This document shows, piece by piece, positions 43,024 through 52,016 of a DNA stretch of 64,000 nucleotides. A program made the translations under genes and the position numbers. The notes beneath the pieces were generated by a model. The model was not told the DNA's origin. It did not search any database and saw nothing but the letters and a program-made list of their open reading frames with translations. Position 1 is the first letter of the stretch. Every line of letters starts with the position of its first letter. Source of the stretch: Sphingobacterium kitahiroshimense (GTDB taxonomy: Bacteria; Bacteroidota; Bacteroidia; Sphingobacteriales; Sphingobacteriaceae); the NCBI RefSeq assembly GCF_025961315.1, contig NZ_JAOQNK010000001.1, positions 6,227,776-6,291,775 on the forward strand, in the 5' to 3' direction.

Positions 43024-43320
43024 ATGGATAGGATGGCGAATTTATTTAAAGATCGGATATTGAAGAGAGGGGGACTGAATCTTTACTCAAAAGAAGATAC
43101 ATTAAAATTTATTGACGAGTGCGAGAAAGACACTGTATCTATTTTAGGAATAGATGGATTTTATATAACAGAAAATAGTACCCAGCCAAGTTTGGCAAAC
43201 AGCGTTGATCTTAGTGGTTTTTCGATGGAAAACGAGAATATTTATGATCTTGTAAAGAGTTTTGTAGCTGAGAGGCCCGGAAATTTATTTTTTGAGATTA
43301 TATATGAGGAAAGACAATAA
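43024..43320 (+). CDS. Hypothetical immunity-like protein (98 aa)
   Basis: ECEKDTVSILGIDGFYITEN and FFEIIYEERQ end. Small, acidic, soluble. It loosely recalls the Imm40 immunity family (ILGxxxF-type segment), a weak resemblance. The following 68-codon frame at 43329-43535 is doubtful and not called. Confidence 0.45.
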   Translation: MDRMANLFKDRILKRGGLNLYSKEDTLKFIDECEKDTVSILGIDGFYITENSTQPSLANSVDLSGFSMENENIYDLVKSFVAERPGNLFFEIIYEERQ

Positions 43321-43655
43321 AACCAATAATGAAAATATGGTTTGAATTGTATTCCTTCATTAACAAACCCTTTTGTAATTACCACAGGATTCAGCAAATT
43401 ACGGAAAGTTATAGTATGTTACGTTACCCAAACAAGTATGGTGTTTTGGTACAATTTAATATGAAATCTGGCGCAATGAATTACTTTAATAAATTTAGTC
43501 AACGGTTATCGTTCATTAAGGATTTTAGCATATGAAGCTGTTGTCTTAATTATAATAACCAATAAAAAATTAATAAGGTAATGAAATCTATCGAAAATTA
43601 ATTGGAAATGCTGGTCAAAATGACTCCAGTACACAATAAACAAAGTGAACTTACC

Positions 43656-44204
43656 ATGATAAAATATTATAAAGCTGACGATAAAGAACAACTACTTTAC
43701 AGAGAAACTTGGTTTGACGAAAACAGAAAAGTAGCCATTGTTCACTATGGAAAAGTTGGTTATAAAGGAAAAGTAGAAGAGATACCTATTGAAACGAAAA
43801 ATGCAAATGACGATTTTGTACATAATTTCTGTAAAGACTGTGAAAGTAATGGCTATTATCAAATCGATGAAGACAATCATCATTGGGTTGTTGTTCAGTT
43901 TCCTTTAAAGAGTGAATTAGGAAATAAAAGAGATTTATGGCTTAAAGACAAGGTGCAAGAATATCTAAAAGACCATCTAGGCTGGAATGGAGTAGGCGAT
44001 GTGGATGGTTTTGATATGGGTCAAAAGAAATTAAATATTTTTTGTAAGGTTGTAGACAGTGAAAAAGCGGTTAGCAGTATCAAAACCTGTCTCAAAGATT
44101 ATCGACTTGACCTTAATCAAGCACGAATTGCAACAAAAAAAGTAGGAGAGATAAATTATACGCTGAAGTTTTCACACAAAAAAGTAGATAATTTTGAACT
44201 ATGA
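43656..44204 (+). CDS. WGR-like domain protein (182 aa), copy 2
   Basis: Start at ATG 43656, where both copies share the upstream GTGAACTTACC. It differs from copy 1 in few residues (K to R, D-I to D-S, E to K). The block of identity runs to about 45118 and includes the next three items. Confidence 0.65.
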   Translation: MIKYYKADDKEQLLYRETWFDENRKVAIVHYGKVGYKGKVEEIPIETKNANDDFVHNFCKDCESNGYYQIDEDNHHWVVVQFPLKSELGNKRDLWLKDKVQEYLKDHLGWNGVGDVDGFDMGQKKLNIFCKVVDSEKAVSSIKTCLKDYRLDLNQARIATKKVGEINYTLKFSHKKVDNFEL

Positions 44205-44290
44205 AAAAGTTAGCCTTACAAGAGATTGATTTTAAACAGTCGCTTCCAGACTTGATTTTCAAAAGCAGTTTAACGGAAAATAAAATATAA
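44201..44290 (+). CDS. 29-aa ORF overlapping the WGR-like gene by ATGA, copy 2
   Basis: Same geometry and length as at 20529-20618. Synonymous changes (TTC to TTT, CAA to CAG) exceed amino-acid changes in the shared part, which hints at, but does not prove, coding selection. Confidence 0.4.
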   Translation: MKKLALQEIDFKQSLPDLIFKSSLTENKI

Positions 44291-44380
44291 ATTAGACAAG
44301 GCTTTTGATAGGAATTTATAAACAGCAATTTCATTTTAAACAGAACATTAAGATCCTATAAACCTTTATTAACCATGAAA

Positions 44381-44689
44381 ATGACCACAGAAGAATTCCA
44401 AGATTATAAATTAGAAATAGAAGAATTAACAGCATTACTAAATAATGAATGGCTTGATTTGAAAAATTTAATCATATCAAACAACATTAATTTAGAAAGG
44501 ACGCTATTAGTCGGTTACTATGAAGATGCTGAAGGAAAAGAGCATGGATTACTTTACAACAAAAAAGACAATTTCATACTAAAATTTGAAGTGTTTAATA
44601 ACACTATATCACTGACCAGTATTGATCATGTTCATGAAGTAAGTGATGAATATCCGCAATTGCTAGTAGCTATTAGCTTAGCAGATTAG
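44381..44689 (+). CDS. Hypothetical acidic protein (102 aa), copy 2
   Basis: Start at ATG 44381 to match copy 1, though an ATG two codons earlier exists here only. A few substitutions (D-N-I to N-T-I, Q-V to L-V). Confidence 0.6.
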   Translation: MTTEEFQDYKLEIEELTALLNNEWLDLKNLIISNNINLERTLLVGYYEDAEGKEHGLLYNKKDNFILKFEVFNNTISLTSIDHVHEVSDEYPQLLVAISLAD

Positions 44690-44714
44690 TTGTTAGAAAT
44701 GGATTCCCCCGTTA

Positions 44715-44830
44715 GCACACGAAAAATATAACGCTCAACTACGCAGTTTTGCGGACTGCTGATCTAGTAGTTTTCTATGGTAGACCATTTCAGTTTGTAG
44801 CGTTTTAAAAAAGCTTTCAGCTGCGGCATA
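44715..44830 (-). mobile_element. IS3-family transposase (orfB) fragment, copy 2
   Basis: Minus-strand codons 44830-44735 read YAAAESFFKTLQTEMVYH then RKLLDQQSAKLRS and stop. The first part is the well-known IS3 orfB segment after the catalytic WDN-type motif. Only this scrap remains, fused in frame to a GGCT-like gene start at a TGGGAT joint. Confidence 0.7.
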
Positions 44831-45031
44831 ATCCCAATTTTTAGAAGCTCTAGCAAAATAAAGCTCAGAGTTAATATACATATCTTCACTTTCAGAGGGT
44901 AATGTATTATCAAGACATCCACCAGATACCGTTTTTGCACCTGCCGGTTGTCCACCTTTTATGTAGCAAAGGAAACGATCTTCTAAAAGATTAGAACCAT
45001 AGCACGCATACCAAACTTTGTCCTGTAAATC
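44826..45031 (-). pseudogene. N-terminal fragment of a GGCT-like gene, copy 2
   Basis: From ATG 45031 it encodes ~68 residues matching the start of the 8996-9631 protein (LQDKVWYACYGSNLLEDRF) up to SKNWD, then enters the IS3 scrap. A chimeric product of about 100 aa is possible. The hairpin element is upstream at 45080-45118. Confidence 0.78.
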
Positions 45032-45118
45032 TCCGATTTCTTTTAATTGGTTATAATCTTCTTTTTAAAGATAAAATAATATAAGGTTTTCTTTTCTTCT
45101 TCAATCAGATCTTTTCAG

Positions 45119-45676
45119 AATCGATGTGTTTATTCAAGATTAATTTAATATCAAAAGAAATTTGATCATAGGAGTAGCTACACCTTTAAATCAAAAATCC
45201 GCTCTAATATTTGATATAGGCATGTCAAAATTCCTCAAAACTTGCATCGTAATATTTAGCAAACTCATCCCTCAAATCTTTACATAAGTGTTAATTGTGG
45301 TTTGTTTTTAAGGCCAAAATTATATTTTTTTCCTACATAAAAAAATATATGGAAAATTTTAGGATCAGAAAATGCTGTTGTGATTTTTCATCCAAACGAA
45401 GAATTTTCATAAACCTAACGCTCATAGTTTTCTTTATCATTTTATAAATACAACCTTTTTGGACTGATATCAAATCTTTTTCACAAAATTGCTGCAACTT
45501 TAGCATTTGTTTAAAATCTTAACCTATGTCAACGTCTTAATAGTATTATTTAAATAATTTTGTTTAAACAAGAATAAAAAAATAGGATTAGCAAATGAAC
45601 AACAACAAAGATCATTGCTTAATTATTTTAATGTTTTGCAAAAGAAGTATAATTTAAAAAATTAAAGAGGTTTAAA
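45119..45676. other. Gene-free stretch upstream of the pirin/flavin cluster
   Basis: Very AT-rich, about 560 bases. A relic CKDLRDEFAKYYDASFEEF can be read on the minus strand near 45290-45228. The promoter of the 45.7-55.1 kb cluster is probably in 45500-45660; no clear element could be fixed. Confidence 0.35.
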
Positions 45677-46600
45677 ATGGGACATTCAAATTCCGAAAGA
45701 AACACTTTTCACGTTAAAACAGTAGAATATAACAAAAAGCTTATGGAGAATTTCTATAACGCTTTTTCAAAAGGCGAATTTGAAGAAATCTTTCAATATG
45801 TGACACCTGATTTTGTTATGCACGTTCCAGGAAAAGGATTGAATGCTGGTGAATATTGGTATAAAGAAGGCTTTAAAAAATTTCTTGATCATATTGTCTC
45901 TTTTGGTGGAGGCGTATTTTCATTATCTATACCCGCTATCGCAGTGAATGTAGACTCGGTCTTTACACGGGAGCAAATTAGAATGAACCGCAAAGAAAAT
46001 CCTGAAGAATTGTGGTTACTCCAATTTGTAATGGAATATAAAATAAAAGACGGATTAATTGCCGAAGCTTGGACAATTCCTATCGAAGGAGATGTTTATG
46101 ATACTTTTTGGACGCCTGGCTCCAAATTTAAAAATCCTTCAAACCCTTTAATTTCCGAAAAACCTCAAACCATTTCAGAAAGTTTGGCCAATTCATATTC
46201 GTTGGAAAATGAAAAAATTGTAAGAGATTTTTATCATTATTTCTGGAACAGCGATTTGGATAGTATGGCAAAAAATATAGTAGATGACTTTGAATTATGG
46301 GTGCCTGGGAATAGCTTTCTTTCAGGTACTTATAAAACAAAACAAGGTTATCTCGCGTTTAGAGACAAGCTACTCTCGAATGTTGCAGGTGACCGGTACA
46401 AACTGGATTGGGAATCTTTTGCTTGCTCAGAAAAAGAAGTTTTTGTGAAAGAACATATCAGAATGAATCGTAGCTGGGACGAACAAATCAAGACCAATTT
46501 TGCTGTTTTCCATTTCCAGCTTGAGAACGGTAAAATAATTAGAATTAATGATATTCCTTTAGATGCTATAGCGTACGATGATTTTTTTACAAAAAAGTAA
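45677..46600 (+). CDS. Tandem SnoaL-like protein (307 aa)
   Basis: Two NTF2/SnoaL-like domains in one chain: residues ~18-140 (LMENFYNAFSKGEFEEIFQYVTPDFVMHVPGKG) and ~175-300 (IVRDFYHYFWNSDLDSMAKNIVDDFELWVPGNS). Both have the helix then xxDFxxxxPG pattern. No signal peptide. SnoaL folds act as small-molecule cyclases, isomerases or binding proteins; reaction unknown. It opens the plus-strand cluster, 43 bases ahead of the Crp/Fnr regulator, with GAGG as a ribosome site. Confidence 0.75.
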   Translation: MGHSNSERNTFHVKTVEYNKKLMENFYNAFSKGEFEEIFQYVTPDFVMHVPGKGLNAGEYWYKEGFKKFLDHIVSFGGGVFSLSIPAIAVNVDSVFTREQIRMNRKENPEELWLLQFVMEYKIKDGLIAEAWTIPIEGDVYDTFWTPGSKFKNPSNPLISEKPQTISESLANSYSLENEKIVRDFYHYFWNSDLDSMAKNIVDDFELWVPGNSFLSGTYKTKQGYLAFRDKLLSNVAGDRYKLDWESFACSEKEVFVKEHIRMNRSWDEQIKTNFAVFHFQLENGKIIRINDIPLDAIAYDDFFTKK

Positions 46601-46643
46601 ACTATTACCTTTTCTACTAACACATCACTAAGAGATTTATACT

Positions 46644-47234
46644 ATGGATATTACTCCGCTTGTTCAGCATTTCGCTAAGTTCATTTCTCTTGATGAGAAA
46701 GAGATTGAGCTCTTAGGTCTTTTGGTAAGGCATCACACCATTAAGAAAAAAGAGTTTCTTTTAAAAGAAGGAGAAATTTGTTTATACGACAGTTTCATTG
46801 TTAAGGGTTGTGTAAAGATTTTTCAAATAGATGCACAGGGTAAGGAACATATTATCTCTTTTGCGATAGAAAATTGGTGGGCTGTTGATATGTACAGTTT
46901 TATTGGCCAACTTCCTGCTGTTTATAATATCCAGGCACTCGAAGATACAGATTTAATACAGTTTACTAGAAAGCAGTACGACCTAAGATACGAGATCATC
47001 CCGCAACTCAATAAATTTACACGAAAGATGCTTGAAAATGCGTATGTAGTTCATCAAAGCAGAATTTTACAAAATATTTCATTGTTAGTAGAAGAAAAGT
47101 ACTTGAAGTTTTTGGAGAAGTATCCCAATTTAGAAAGCCGAATTTCTCAACGACACATCGCTTCTTATTTGGGCGTATCTCCTGAGTTTCTGAGTAGGAT
47201 GAAAAAAGCAAAAATTTTAAAGAAAAAAAAGTAA
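46644..47234 (+). CDS. Crp/Fnr-family transcriptional regulator (196 aa)
   Basis: Cyclic-nucleotide-binding fold in residues ~25-120 (FLLKEGEICLYDSFIVKGCVKIF, IISFAIENWWAVDMYSFI). The C-terminal SQRHIASYLGVSPEFLSRMKKA is the DNA-binding helix-turn-helix. No cysteine cluster for an iron-sulfur centre, so it is of the Crp-like, not oxygen-sensing Fnr type. As the only regulator in the cluster it probably controls it. Confidence 0.88.
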   Translation: MDITPLVQHFAKFISLDEKEIELLGLLVRHHTIKKKEFLLKEGEICLYDSFIVKGCVKIFQIDAQGKEHIISFAIENWWAVDMYSFIGQLPAVYNIQALEDTDLIQFTRKQYDLRYEIIPQLNKFTRKMLENAYVVHQSRILQNISLLVEEKYLKFLEKYPNLESRISQRHIASYLGVSPEFLSRMKKAKILKKKK

Positions 47235-47306
47235 AAGAATATATTAATTAATAAATGAATCATGAATTTTTATGAACTCCTTGTTAATCTTAAAATCAAT
47301 CAACTT

Positions 47307-48032
47307 ATGAGCACAACAGAAAATTTAATTCCCAGTACTAATTATCAAGAACGTTTTAAAGACTTCGAATATCCAAGTCCAGAACTATTGAATCCAGGAA
47401 ATCACAGCTTGATCCTTATCGATCACGAAGGTCAAATGATTTTTCCAGTTGAATCCATTCCTAAATTGGAGCTAAGAAACAATGTAGCTATATTGGCTTA
47501 TTATTCTAAAGTTTATGAAATCCCCACTATCCTTTCTACAATTGCTGAAAAAGGTTTTGCCGGACCAATCTTGACAGAAATTAGGCAATATTACCCAGAT
47601 GCACCAGTTTATGATAGAATAAGCATGAACCTTTGGGAAGATACCAATGCGCGTGAAGCTGTAATTGCAACAGATAAAAAACGTTTGGTGATGGCCGGCT
47701 TATGGACAGACGTTTGTTTAGGCTTCACTGTTTTATCTGCGCTAAAAGCAGGTTACGAAGTTTACATTATTACGGATGCCTCTGGTGCAACTTCAGTTGA
47801 AGCACATCAAATAGCTATCCAAAGAATGGTGCAAGCGGGGGCTATCCCTATGACAACTTCTACTTATATTTCCGAAATACTTAGAGATTATGGAAGGGCA
47901 GACAATGCTACACCAGATATTGGGGCTTTGTTACACGATGGTTTGGTAAAATATATGAATTTTGGAATAGGAATCGACTATGCAGATCACATGGTGCCAG
48001 CTTATCCAACTTACAAAGGCTTTAATAAATAA
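47307..48032 (+). CDS. Isochorismatase-family cysteine hydrolase (241 aa)
   Basis: I start it at MSTTENLIPS (ATG 47307); the upstream ATG at 47262 adds 15 doubtful residues. Catalytic triad of the family: Asp in SLILIDHEGQ, Lys in ATDKKRLVMAG and Cys in WTDVCLGFTVL. YcaC-like members hydrolyse amides or unknown conjugates. GATSVEAHQIAIQRMVQAGAIPMTT is the typical C-terminal helix pattern. A secreted paralogue is at 50370. Confidence 0.87.
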   Translation: MSTTENLIPSTNYQERFKDFEYPSPELLNPGNHSLILIDHEGQMIFPVESIPKLELRNNVAILAYYSKVYEIPTILSTIAEKGFAGPILTEIRQYYPDAPVYDRISMNLWEDTNAREAVIATDKKRLVMAGLWTDVCLGFTVLSALKAGYEVYIITDASGATSVEAHQIAIQRMVQAGAIPMTTSTYISEILRDYGRADNATPDIGALLHDGLVKYMNFGIGIDYADHMVPAYPTYKGFNK

Positions 48033-48077
48033 TTAAAAACACAAGTTTTTTTGTACATCCTTAAATTTAAGATCATT

Positions 48078-48488
48078 ATGATGAGTTTTGAAGAAACGAA
48101 AAGTTTGGTGACCAATGTAATTTTAAATTACGGCAAACATTTAAAGGAAAGTAATGTTCCCGAAATAATTAAGCTATACGCCGAATACGCGGAGCTTATT
48201 CCTCATGGTGCGCAATCATTAAAAGGAAAGCGCGATATCGAAAATTCATACGAAAAAGGTTTTAAATACATTAAAATAATTGGAGATCTTGAAATTAAAA
48301 GTATTGATATTTTCGATAATGTCGCCATTGTCCGTTGTGAAGAACCGTCTCAAGTAAAATCATTAAAAAAAGGCTCCATTCATAATACTTATTTCCGCGA
48401 ACTATTTGTTTTGGTGAGGAATCAGGAAACCCAGAATTGGGAAATTTATAAATATATGTTTTCAGAGAATCCCAATCAAGCGCAATAA
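48078..48488 (+). CDS. SgcJ/EcaC-type NTF2-like protein (136 aa), first of three
   Basis: Start chosen at MMSFEETKSLV (ATG 48078). VILNYGKHLKESNVPEIIKLYAE, AELIPHGAQSLKGKRDIENSYEKGF, DNVAIVRCEEPSQV and YFRELFVLVRNQE show the SgcJ/EcaC NTF2-like fold. The next gene starts one base after the stop. Cytoplasmic. Function unknown; small-molecule binding is likely. Confidence 0.78.
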   Translation: MMSFEETKSLVTNVILNYGKHLKESNVPEIIKLYAEYAELIPHGAQSLKGKRDIENSYEKGFKYIKIIGDLEIKSIDIFDNVAIVRCEEPSQVKSLKKGSIHNTYFRELFVLVRNQETQNWEIYKYMFSENPNQAQ

Positions 48489-48489
48489 A

Positions 48490-48993
48490 ATGAGAACTAA
48501 ATTATTATTAAAATCACTAAAAATTATTGCCTTTCTGCTATTGCCTTTATTAAGTTTAGGTCAGCAAGAAATTAAGTCAAATGTGGCTCAACAAACTGAG
48601 GAAAGAGAGGCAGCAGTATCTCAAGTTATTCAGTATTATGGAAAATTCCTGAAAGACGGTAACACCGATGAAATTCTTACCCTTTATCATCAAGATGGCG
48701 AAATCATACCAGACGGTTCCTCGTCTTTAATTGGCACTGCATCAATCAAAAATTTTTATGAACAAACATTCCTTACCATAAAGATAAATGGAGTTTTGCA
48801 AATCAAAGAAGTTAAAGTTTATGGAAATATCGCAATAGTCCGTTGTGAAGAACCAGCTGAGGTAACGTTATTAGCAGATGGTTCTGTCGATAAAACATAT
48901 TTCCGGGAATTGTTTATTTTGACACTTAATTCAGAAACAAGTAAGTGGCAAATTCAAAAATATATGTTCTCTCAGAATAAATCTCAATCGTAA
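48490..48993 (+). CDS. Exported SgcJ/EcaC-type NTF2-like protein (167 aa), second of three
   Basis: Signal peptide in residues 1-24 (LKIIAFLLLPLLSLGQQ), then the same fold as its neighbour (VIQYYGKFLKDGNTDEILTLY, NIAIVRCEEPAEV, YFRELFIL). The pair arose by tandem duplication and one member became periplasmic. Confidence 0.78.
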   Translation: MRTKLLLKSLKIIAFLLLPLLSLGQQEIKSNVAQQTEEREAAVSQVIQYYGKFLKDGNTDEILTLYHQDGEIIPDGSSSLIGTASIKNFYEQTFLTIKINGVLQIKEVKVYGNIAIVRCEEPAEVTLLADGSVDKTYFRELFILTLNSETSKWQIQKYMFSQNKSQS

Positions 48994-49018
48994 TTATGTA
49001 GTTTTTAATAAGAATAAG

Positions 49019-49879
49019 ATGGCTATAAAAAGAAAAGTAACGAACAGATATGTGGCTACTGGGCATCAGGGTTTTATGGGGGCGGACCATATTGCGAGAT
49101 CTGTAATTCAGGTAGAATTTCCAGAAAGTGATCCTTTCATTATGCTAATGGACGATTTTTTAGACAAGTCTAATAACGAGCCTGTTGGAGGAGCGCATCC
49201 GCACGCTGGTTTCGAAATCGTTTCATTGTTAATAGATGGTAAAATGGAAGGAATTGAGGCAGGGGGGATGCAAGTCCTAACCACTGGTAGCGGTATGGTT
49301 CACACTGAAACGATTGAAGAAAAAGCATTACTTCATCTGATGCAACTTTGGATAAATATTCCGAAAGCGAAGAGAAATATAGCTCCCAAACTTCAAGATA
49401 TCAAGTTAGATAAAATACCAACAATAGTAAAAGATGACGTTAGTATCCGCGTATATACAGGCGCTTTGGGTGGAGTCAATTCTCCAGTGGTAACCAATGT
49501 TCCATTAATTATTGCTGACATTAAATTGAACGCCAATGCAAGTACCACTTTGCATATTCCATCCTCATACACAACTTTTCTCTACATTCTTAACGGAAAC
49601 GTTTTTGTGGGAGAAGAAAGCAAAAGTCTCTCACAATATGATGTAGGTTGGTTAGATCGGATGTCAGAAGATGAAGAAAGTGAACTATTATTAACTTCTG
49701 GTGCAGAAGAATCGAGATTGTTGTTGTATTCAGCTCAACCATTGGGTGAGAAAATTGTTTCACAAGGTCCATTTATTGCAGATTCTGCAGATGGTATTGC
49801 CGATTTATATAAGAAATATAGACAAGGAAAACTGCCTCATATCAATACCTTCACAGACGATGATTTTATTAAATTTTAA
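49019..49879 (+). CDS. Pirin-family protein (286 aa), first of two
   Basis: Bicupin. HPHAGFEIVSLLIDGKMEG and GSGMVHTETIEEK give the metal-binding H-x-H...E...H set in the first cupin. Pirins bind iron and some oxidise quercetin or act as redox sensors. Length is standard. Lies between SgcJ-like genes; the second pirin at 53137 is only distantly similar. Confidence 0.85.
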   Translation: MAIKRKVTNRYVATGHQGFMGADHIARSVIQVEFPESDPFIMLMDDFLDKSNNEPVGGAHPHAGFEIVSLLIDGKMEGIEAGGMQVLTTGSGMVHTETIEEKALLHLMQLWINIPKAKRNIAPKLQDIKLDKIPTIVKDDVSIRVYTGALGGVNSPVVTNVPLIIADIKLNANASTTLHIPSSYTTFLYILNGNVFVGEESKSLSQYDVGWLDRMSEDEESELLLTSGAEESRLLLYSAQPLGEKIVSQGPFIADSADGIADLYKKYRQGKLPHINTFTDDDFIKF

Positions 49880-49920
49880 TAAAATTATTTCAAACAAAAT
49901 CATAGTACTAAAAATAAATT

Positions 49921-50319
49921 ATGAATAATCTAGAAGTTTCTAAAAACAAAGCAATTGACCTTATAAAAAATTATGGGGCATGTTTGCAAAGCGGAAATAT
50001 TGATGAAATATTAAATCTTTATTGCGCAAATGCAGAAATAATTCCAGAAGCCAAGCCCTCACTATCGAGCAAAATGAACATTGAGGCTTTTTACAAGGAA
50101 ACATTCGAAACCATCACTATAAATGGAGACCTTATTATTAAAGAGATTAACGTTTTTGATAATGTGGCACTTGTGCGATGTGAAGAACCTGCAGAAGTAA
50201 AGCAATTATTGAACGGAAAGATTGAAAAAGCCTTTTTTAGAGAATTATTTGTACTTATAAGAGCAAATGAAAATCAAGATTGGAAGATATTTAAATATAT
50301 GTTCTCTCAAATCAAATGA
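49921..50319 (+). CDS. SgcJ/EcaC-type NTF2-like protein (132 aa), third of three
   Basis: Cytoplasmic, close to the 48078 protein (LIKNYGACLQSGNIDEILNLY, DNVALVRCEEPAEV, FFRELFVLI). Third copy of the tandem family, separated from the others by a pirin gene. Confidence 0.78.
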   Translation: MNNLEVSKNKAIDLIKNYGACLQSGNIDEILNLYCANAEIIPEAKPSLSSKMNIEAFYKETFETITINGDLIIKEINVFDNVALVRCEEPAEVKQLLNGKIEKAFFRELFVLIRANENQDWKIFKYMFSQIK

Positions 50320-50369
50320 CCGTGTTTTGCTGAATATCATAAATCATAACGACTAAAAAAATTATTACG

Positions 50370-51077
50370 ATGAAAAACAAAATTCATTTGATTAAAGGCT
50401 TTGTAGTACTGTCTTTCTTCTTGATTACAAATTTGGTATTTAGCCAAGGTAAAAACACAAGTTCTCGTGCTATATGGGATGCTTCCGATGTTGCGTTAAT
50501 TGTCATTGACTATCAGCCAGAAATGCTGGATGCAATTGTGTCGGGCAATAAGGATTTTATTGCATTAAATGCTAAATACCTCACGCGTGTAGCAACAGCT
50601 TTGAATATACCTATCGTGATGAGTACGGTCGCAGTAGATATGGGAATCAATAAACCAACCGTTCCAACAATTGCCGAGGAGCTGCCAAAAGGTCAAAAAA
50701 TAATTGATAGATCTTCTATGGACGCTTGGGAAGATCCTGCATTTTTGGATGCAGTAAAAGCAACAGGAAAGAAGAAGTTGGTTTTTATTGGTTTGTACAC
50801 AGAGATTTGTTTGGCATATCCCGTAGTCGAAGCTAAAAAAGAGGGATATGATGTGATGTTCCTAACAGACGCTGTTGGTGGAATCAGCGTAGAAGCGCAT
50901 AATATTGCTATAGAACGCATGATTCAGGCGCAGGCTATACCGAACACTACACATGCTTATATTCTAGAATTATTCAGAGACTGGAAGAGCCCTCTCGTGC
51001 CAAAAATGAGACCTATTTTTGATTGGTATAAAATAGAACGAGATAAGTTAAATCTTCCTGGTGTGGGAACTTGGTAA
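50370..51077 (+). CDS. Exported isochorismatase-family hydrolase (235 aa)
   Basis: Signal peptide 1-26 (FVVLSFFLITNLVFSQG). Triad: Asp in VALIVIDYQPE, Lys in ATGKKKLVFIGL, Cys in YTEICLAYPV. It parallels the cytoplasmic enzyme at 47307, so the cluster has one copy on each side of the inner membrane, as with the SgcJ-like pair. Confidence 0.85.
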   Translation: MKNKIHLIKGFVVLSFFLITNLVFSQGKNTSSRAIWDASDVALIVIDYQPEMLDAIVSGNKDFIALNAKYLTRVATALNIPIVMSTVAVDMGINKPTVPTIAEELPKGQKIIDRSSMDAWEDPAFLDAVKATGKKKLVFIGLYTEICLAYPVVEAKKEGYDVMFLTDAVGGISVEAHNIAIERMIQAQAIPNTTHAYILELFRDWKSPLVPKMRPIFDWYKIERDKLNLPGVGTW

Positions 51078-51140
51078 TTAATCCAATTATTGGACTTTAT
51101 AAAATTCAAAACTTATAGAGTTCAATAATTTTTTAATATA

Positions 51141-51782
51141 ATGTATATGCAGTATAAGTTAGAAAAACCAGTAATAAGTACTATAGGAACGACCAAATAT
51201 CAATGCAATGTAGAGTGGCGCAACGGAAACTTTATTGTGGATGAACCAGAATCGATCGGCGGAAAAGACAGTGGACCAGATCCATATACATTGTTACTTA
51301 GCTCTTTGGTATCGTGCAAAATCGTTACGCTAAGGATGTATATCGATAAAAAAGGTTGGAATATTTCATCGATAGTTGGGAAAGCAAACTTGTTTCAAAC
51401 TCAAACTAAAGAGAATCTTGTTACGACCATCGACTGCGATATTTCTTTTCCCGACAGCATAATTAGTATCGATCAAAAGGAAAAATTACTCATGGTCGCA
51501 GAACAGTGTCCTGTTTCTAAGATTATTGGTGGCAGCACCAAAATTCGATCTTTTATCTATTTAGAAGATGACCTAGAAAATGAAAAAACATACAGCAATC
51601 AAGAAGTTGCAGTTGTATGGAAAGGCGAACTTTGCAAGCATTCAGCGAGATGTATTACCCAATTACCAAAAGTATTTAATCTAAAATCTCAACCCTGGAT
51701 CAATGTTTCAGGAGCTGATGCACAGACAATCAGAAAGCAAGTAAGCAAATGTCCAACTGGAGCATTGGCAATAAAAAAGTGA
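51141..51782 (+). CDS. OsmC domain fused to a divergent 4Fe-4S (Fer4_19-type) domain (213 aa)
   Basis: Residues 1-~145 are OsmC-like: GGKDSGPDPYTLLLSSLVSCKIVTLRMY with the first redox cysteine and AEQCPVSKII with the second; this pair reduces organic peroxides. Residues ~160-213 (VVWKGELCKHSARCI ... QVSKCPTGAL) match the divergent mono-cluster ferredoxin Fer4_19. The fusion could feed electrons to the peroxidase site. MYM start: ATG 51147 is an alternative. Confidence 0.82.
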   Translation: MYMQYKLEKPVISTIGTTKYQCNVEWRNGNFIVDEPESIGGKDSGPDPYTLLLSSLVSCKIVTLRMYIDKKGWNISSIVGKANLFQTQTKENLVTTIDCDISFPDSIISIDQKEKLLMVAEQCPVSKIIGGSTKIRSFIYLEDDLENEKTYSNQEVAVVWKGELCKHSARCITQLPKVFNLKSQPWINVSGADAQTIRKQVSKCPTGALAIKK

Positions 51783-52016
51783 TAGAAAACAGTATAGGTG
51801 ATTACTACACAACACTGTTCATAAAATACAAAGTATTAAAAATTAGAAATCTTGTTTCCATCATAGTTTGCACAACACGGTGATTTTCAAGTATTGTTGA
51901 TTTTAAAAATGTATCCATTAGATCAAAAGTGATTTCCAATTCTAACAAAAAATAACTTTAAAGTTCTATCAAAACTAAATACCCCAATAATCAATCAGGT
52001 AATTAATTTAAAATAT
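51783..52016. other. Gap inside the cluster
   Basis: 234 bases, AT-rich, no gene. A second promoter for the OYE-pirin-LLM group may be here. Confidence 0.35.

Noticed and set aside
43329..43535. 68-codon plus-strand frame
   Set aside because: No recognisable domain and no copy; possible debris but not supportable as a gene.
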